64,000 bases of DNA from Corynespora cassiicola (Eukaryota; Ascomycota; Dothideomycetes; Pleosporales; Corynesporascaceae), in NCBI GenBank assembly GCA_022059125.1, contig JAEUWY010000001.1, forward strand, positions 992,001 to 1,056,000, in the 5' to 3' direction. Below the pieces are notes generated by a model. That model was not told where the DNA came from. It searched no databases and saw nothing but the letters and a program-made list of their open reading frames with translations. The translations under genes were made by a program, and so were the position numbers. Positions 63,932 through 64,000 of the stretch are shown here, piece by piece (position 1 is the first letter of the stretch; the number at the start of each line of letters is the position of its first letter).

Positions 63932-64000
63932 GTACAACCTCCTCCTTTTGCTTCGCCGCACACTGTCTCCCTTGGCCAGGATTGAATTACCAGAAGCGGA

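Overview
The window is nuclear DNA of a filamentous ascomycete (Pezizomycotina). Most genes carry short introns of about 50-100 bases with GTAAGT/GTATGT-like donors and CTAAC-like branch points. Gene families are fungal (Bur1, Las21, Hom3, Rvs161, a Fungal_trans-type regulator), intergenic spaces are compact, and AT-rich blocks have the look of repeat-induced point mutation. A Dothideomycete (Pleosporales-like) origin is my best guess, but it is inferred from general style only.

Left part (1-21.3 kb) is dense housekeeping DNA: a MINDY deubiquitinase (cut by the left edge) divergent from TRM6 (tRNA m1A58 methyltransferase subunit), ARPC3 (Arp2/3 complex), RFC3 (clamp loader), an unrecognised Ser/Thr-rich protein, a tRNA-Arg(ACG) with an intron, a small Thr-tract protein, two unrecognised acidic or low-complexity proteins, aspartokinase HOM3, the transcription kinase BUR1, a 58-residue probable complex I subunit, and a cyclopropane-fatty-acid-synthase-like methyltransferase.

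Middle part (21.3-33 kb) is gene-poor. It holds one Fungal_trans-type transcription factor without a zinc cluster, a 4.2-kb GC-rich stretch with no convincing gene, and an AT-rich island (about 30.6-32.4 kb) with a small coiled-coil protein ending in CxxC motifs. Beyond it lies a well-formed promoter that leads into a 6-codon ORF.

The block 33-48.7 kb is again dense: a Ser/Pro-rich unknown, an Edc1/PNRC-like decapping activator, RBX1 (RING subunit of cullin ligases), SPC1 (signal peptidase), an Mnr2/Alr1-type CorA magnesium transporter, CDC34 (the E2 that works with RBX1-containing SCF ligases), RVS161 (BAR protein) and the mitochondrial tryptophanyl-tRNA synthetase MSW1.

A second AT-rich island (48.8-52.3 kb) carries a TA-flanked miniature inverted-repeat element and a four-exon gene for a protein with tandem RanBP2-like zinc fingers. 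The right end holds LAS21 (GPI ethanolamine phosphate transferase), a FUN14-family mitochondrial protein, the karyopherin KAP122, aminopeptidase P with a mitochondrial leader, and the first exon of the vitamin B6 gene PDX1 (SNZ), which has a Gcn4/Cpc1-type site and a TATA box upstream.

The most notable unexplained items are the miniature transposon family (two clear copies and one decayed copy with CAG...CTG ends and TA target duplications), the zinc-finger gene and the coiled-coil gene in the AT-rich islands, and the promoter with the truncated ORF near 32.8 kb.
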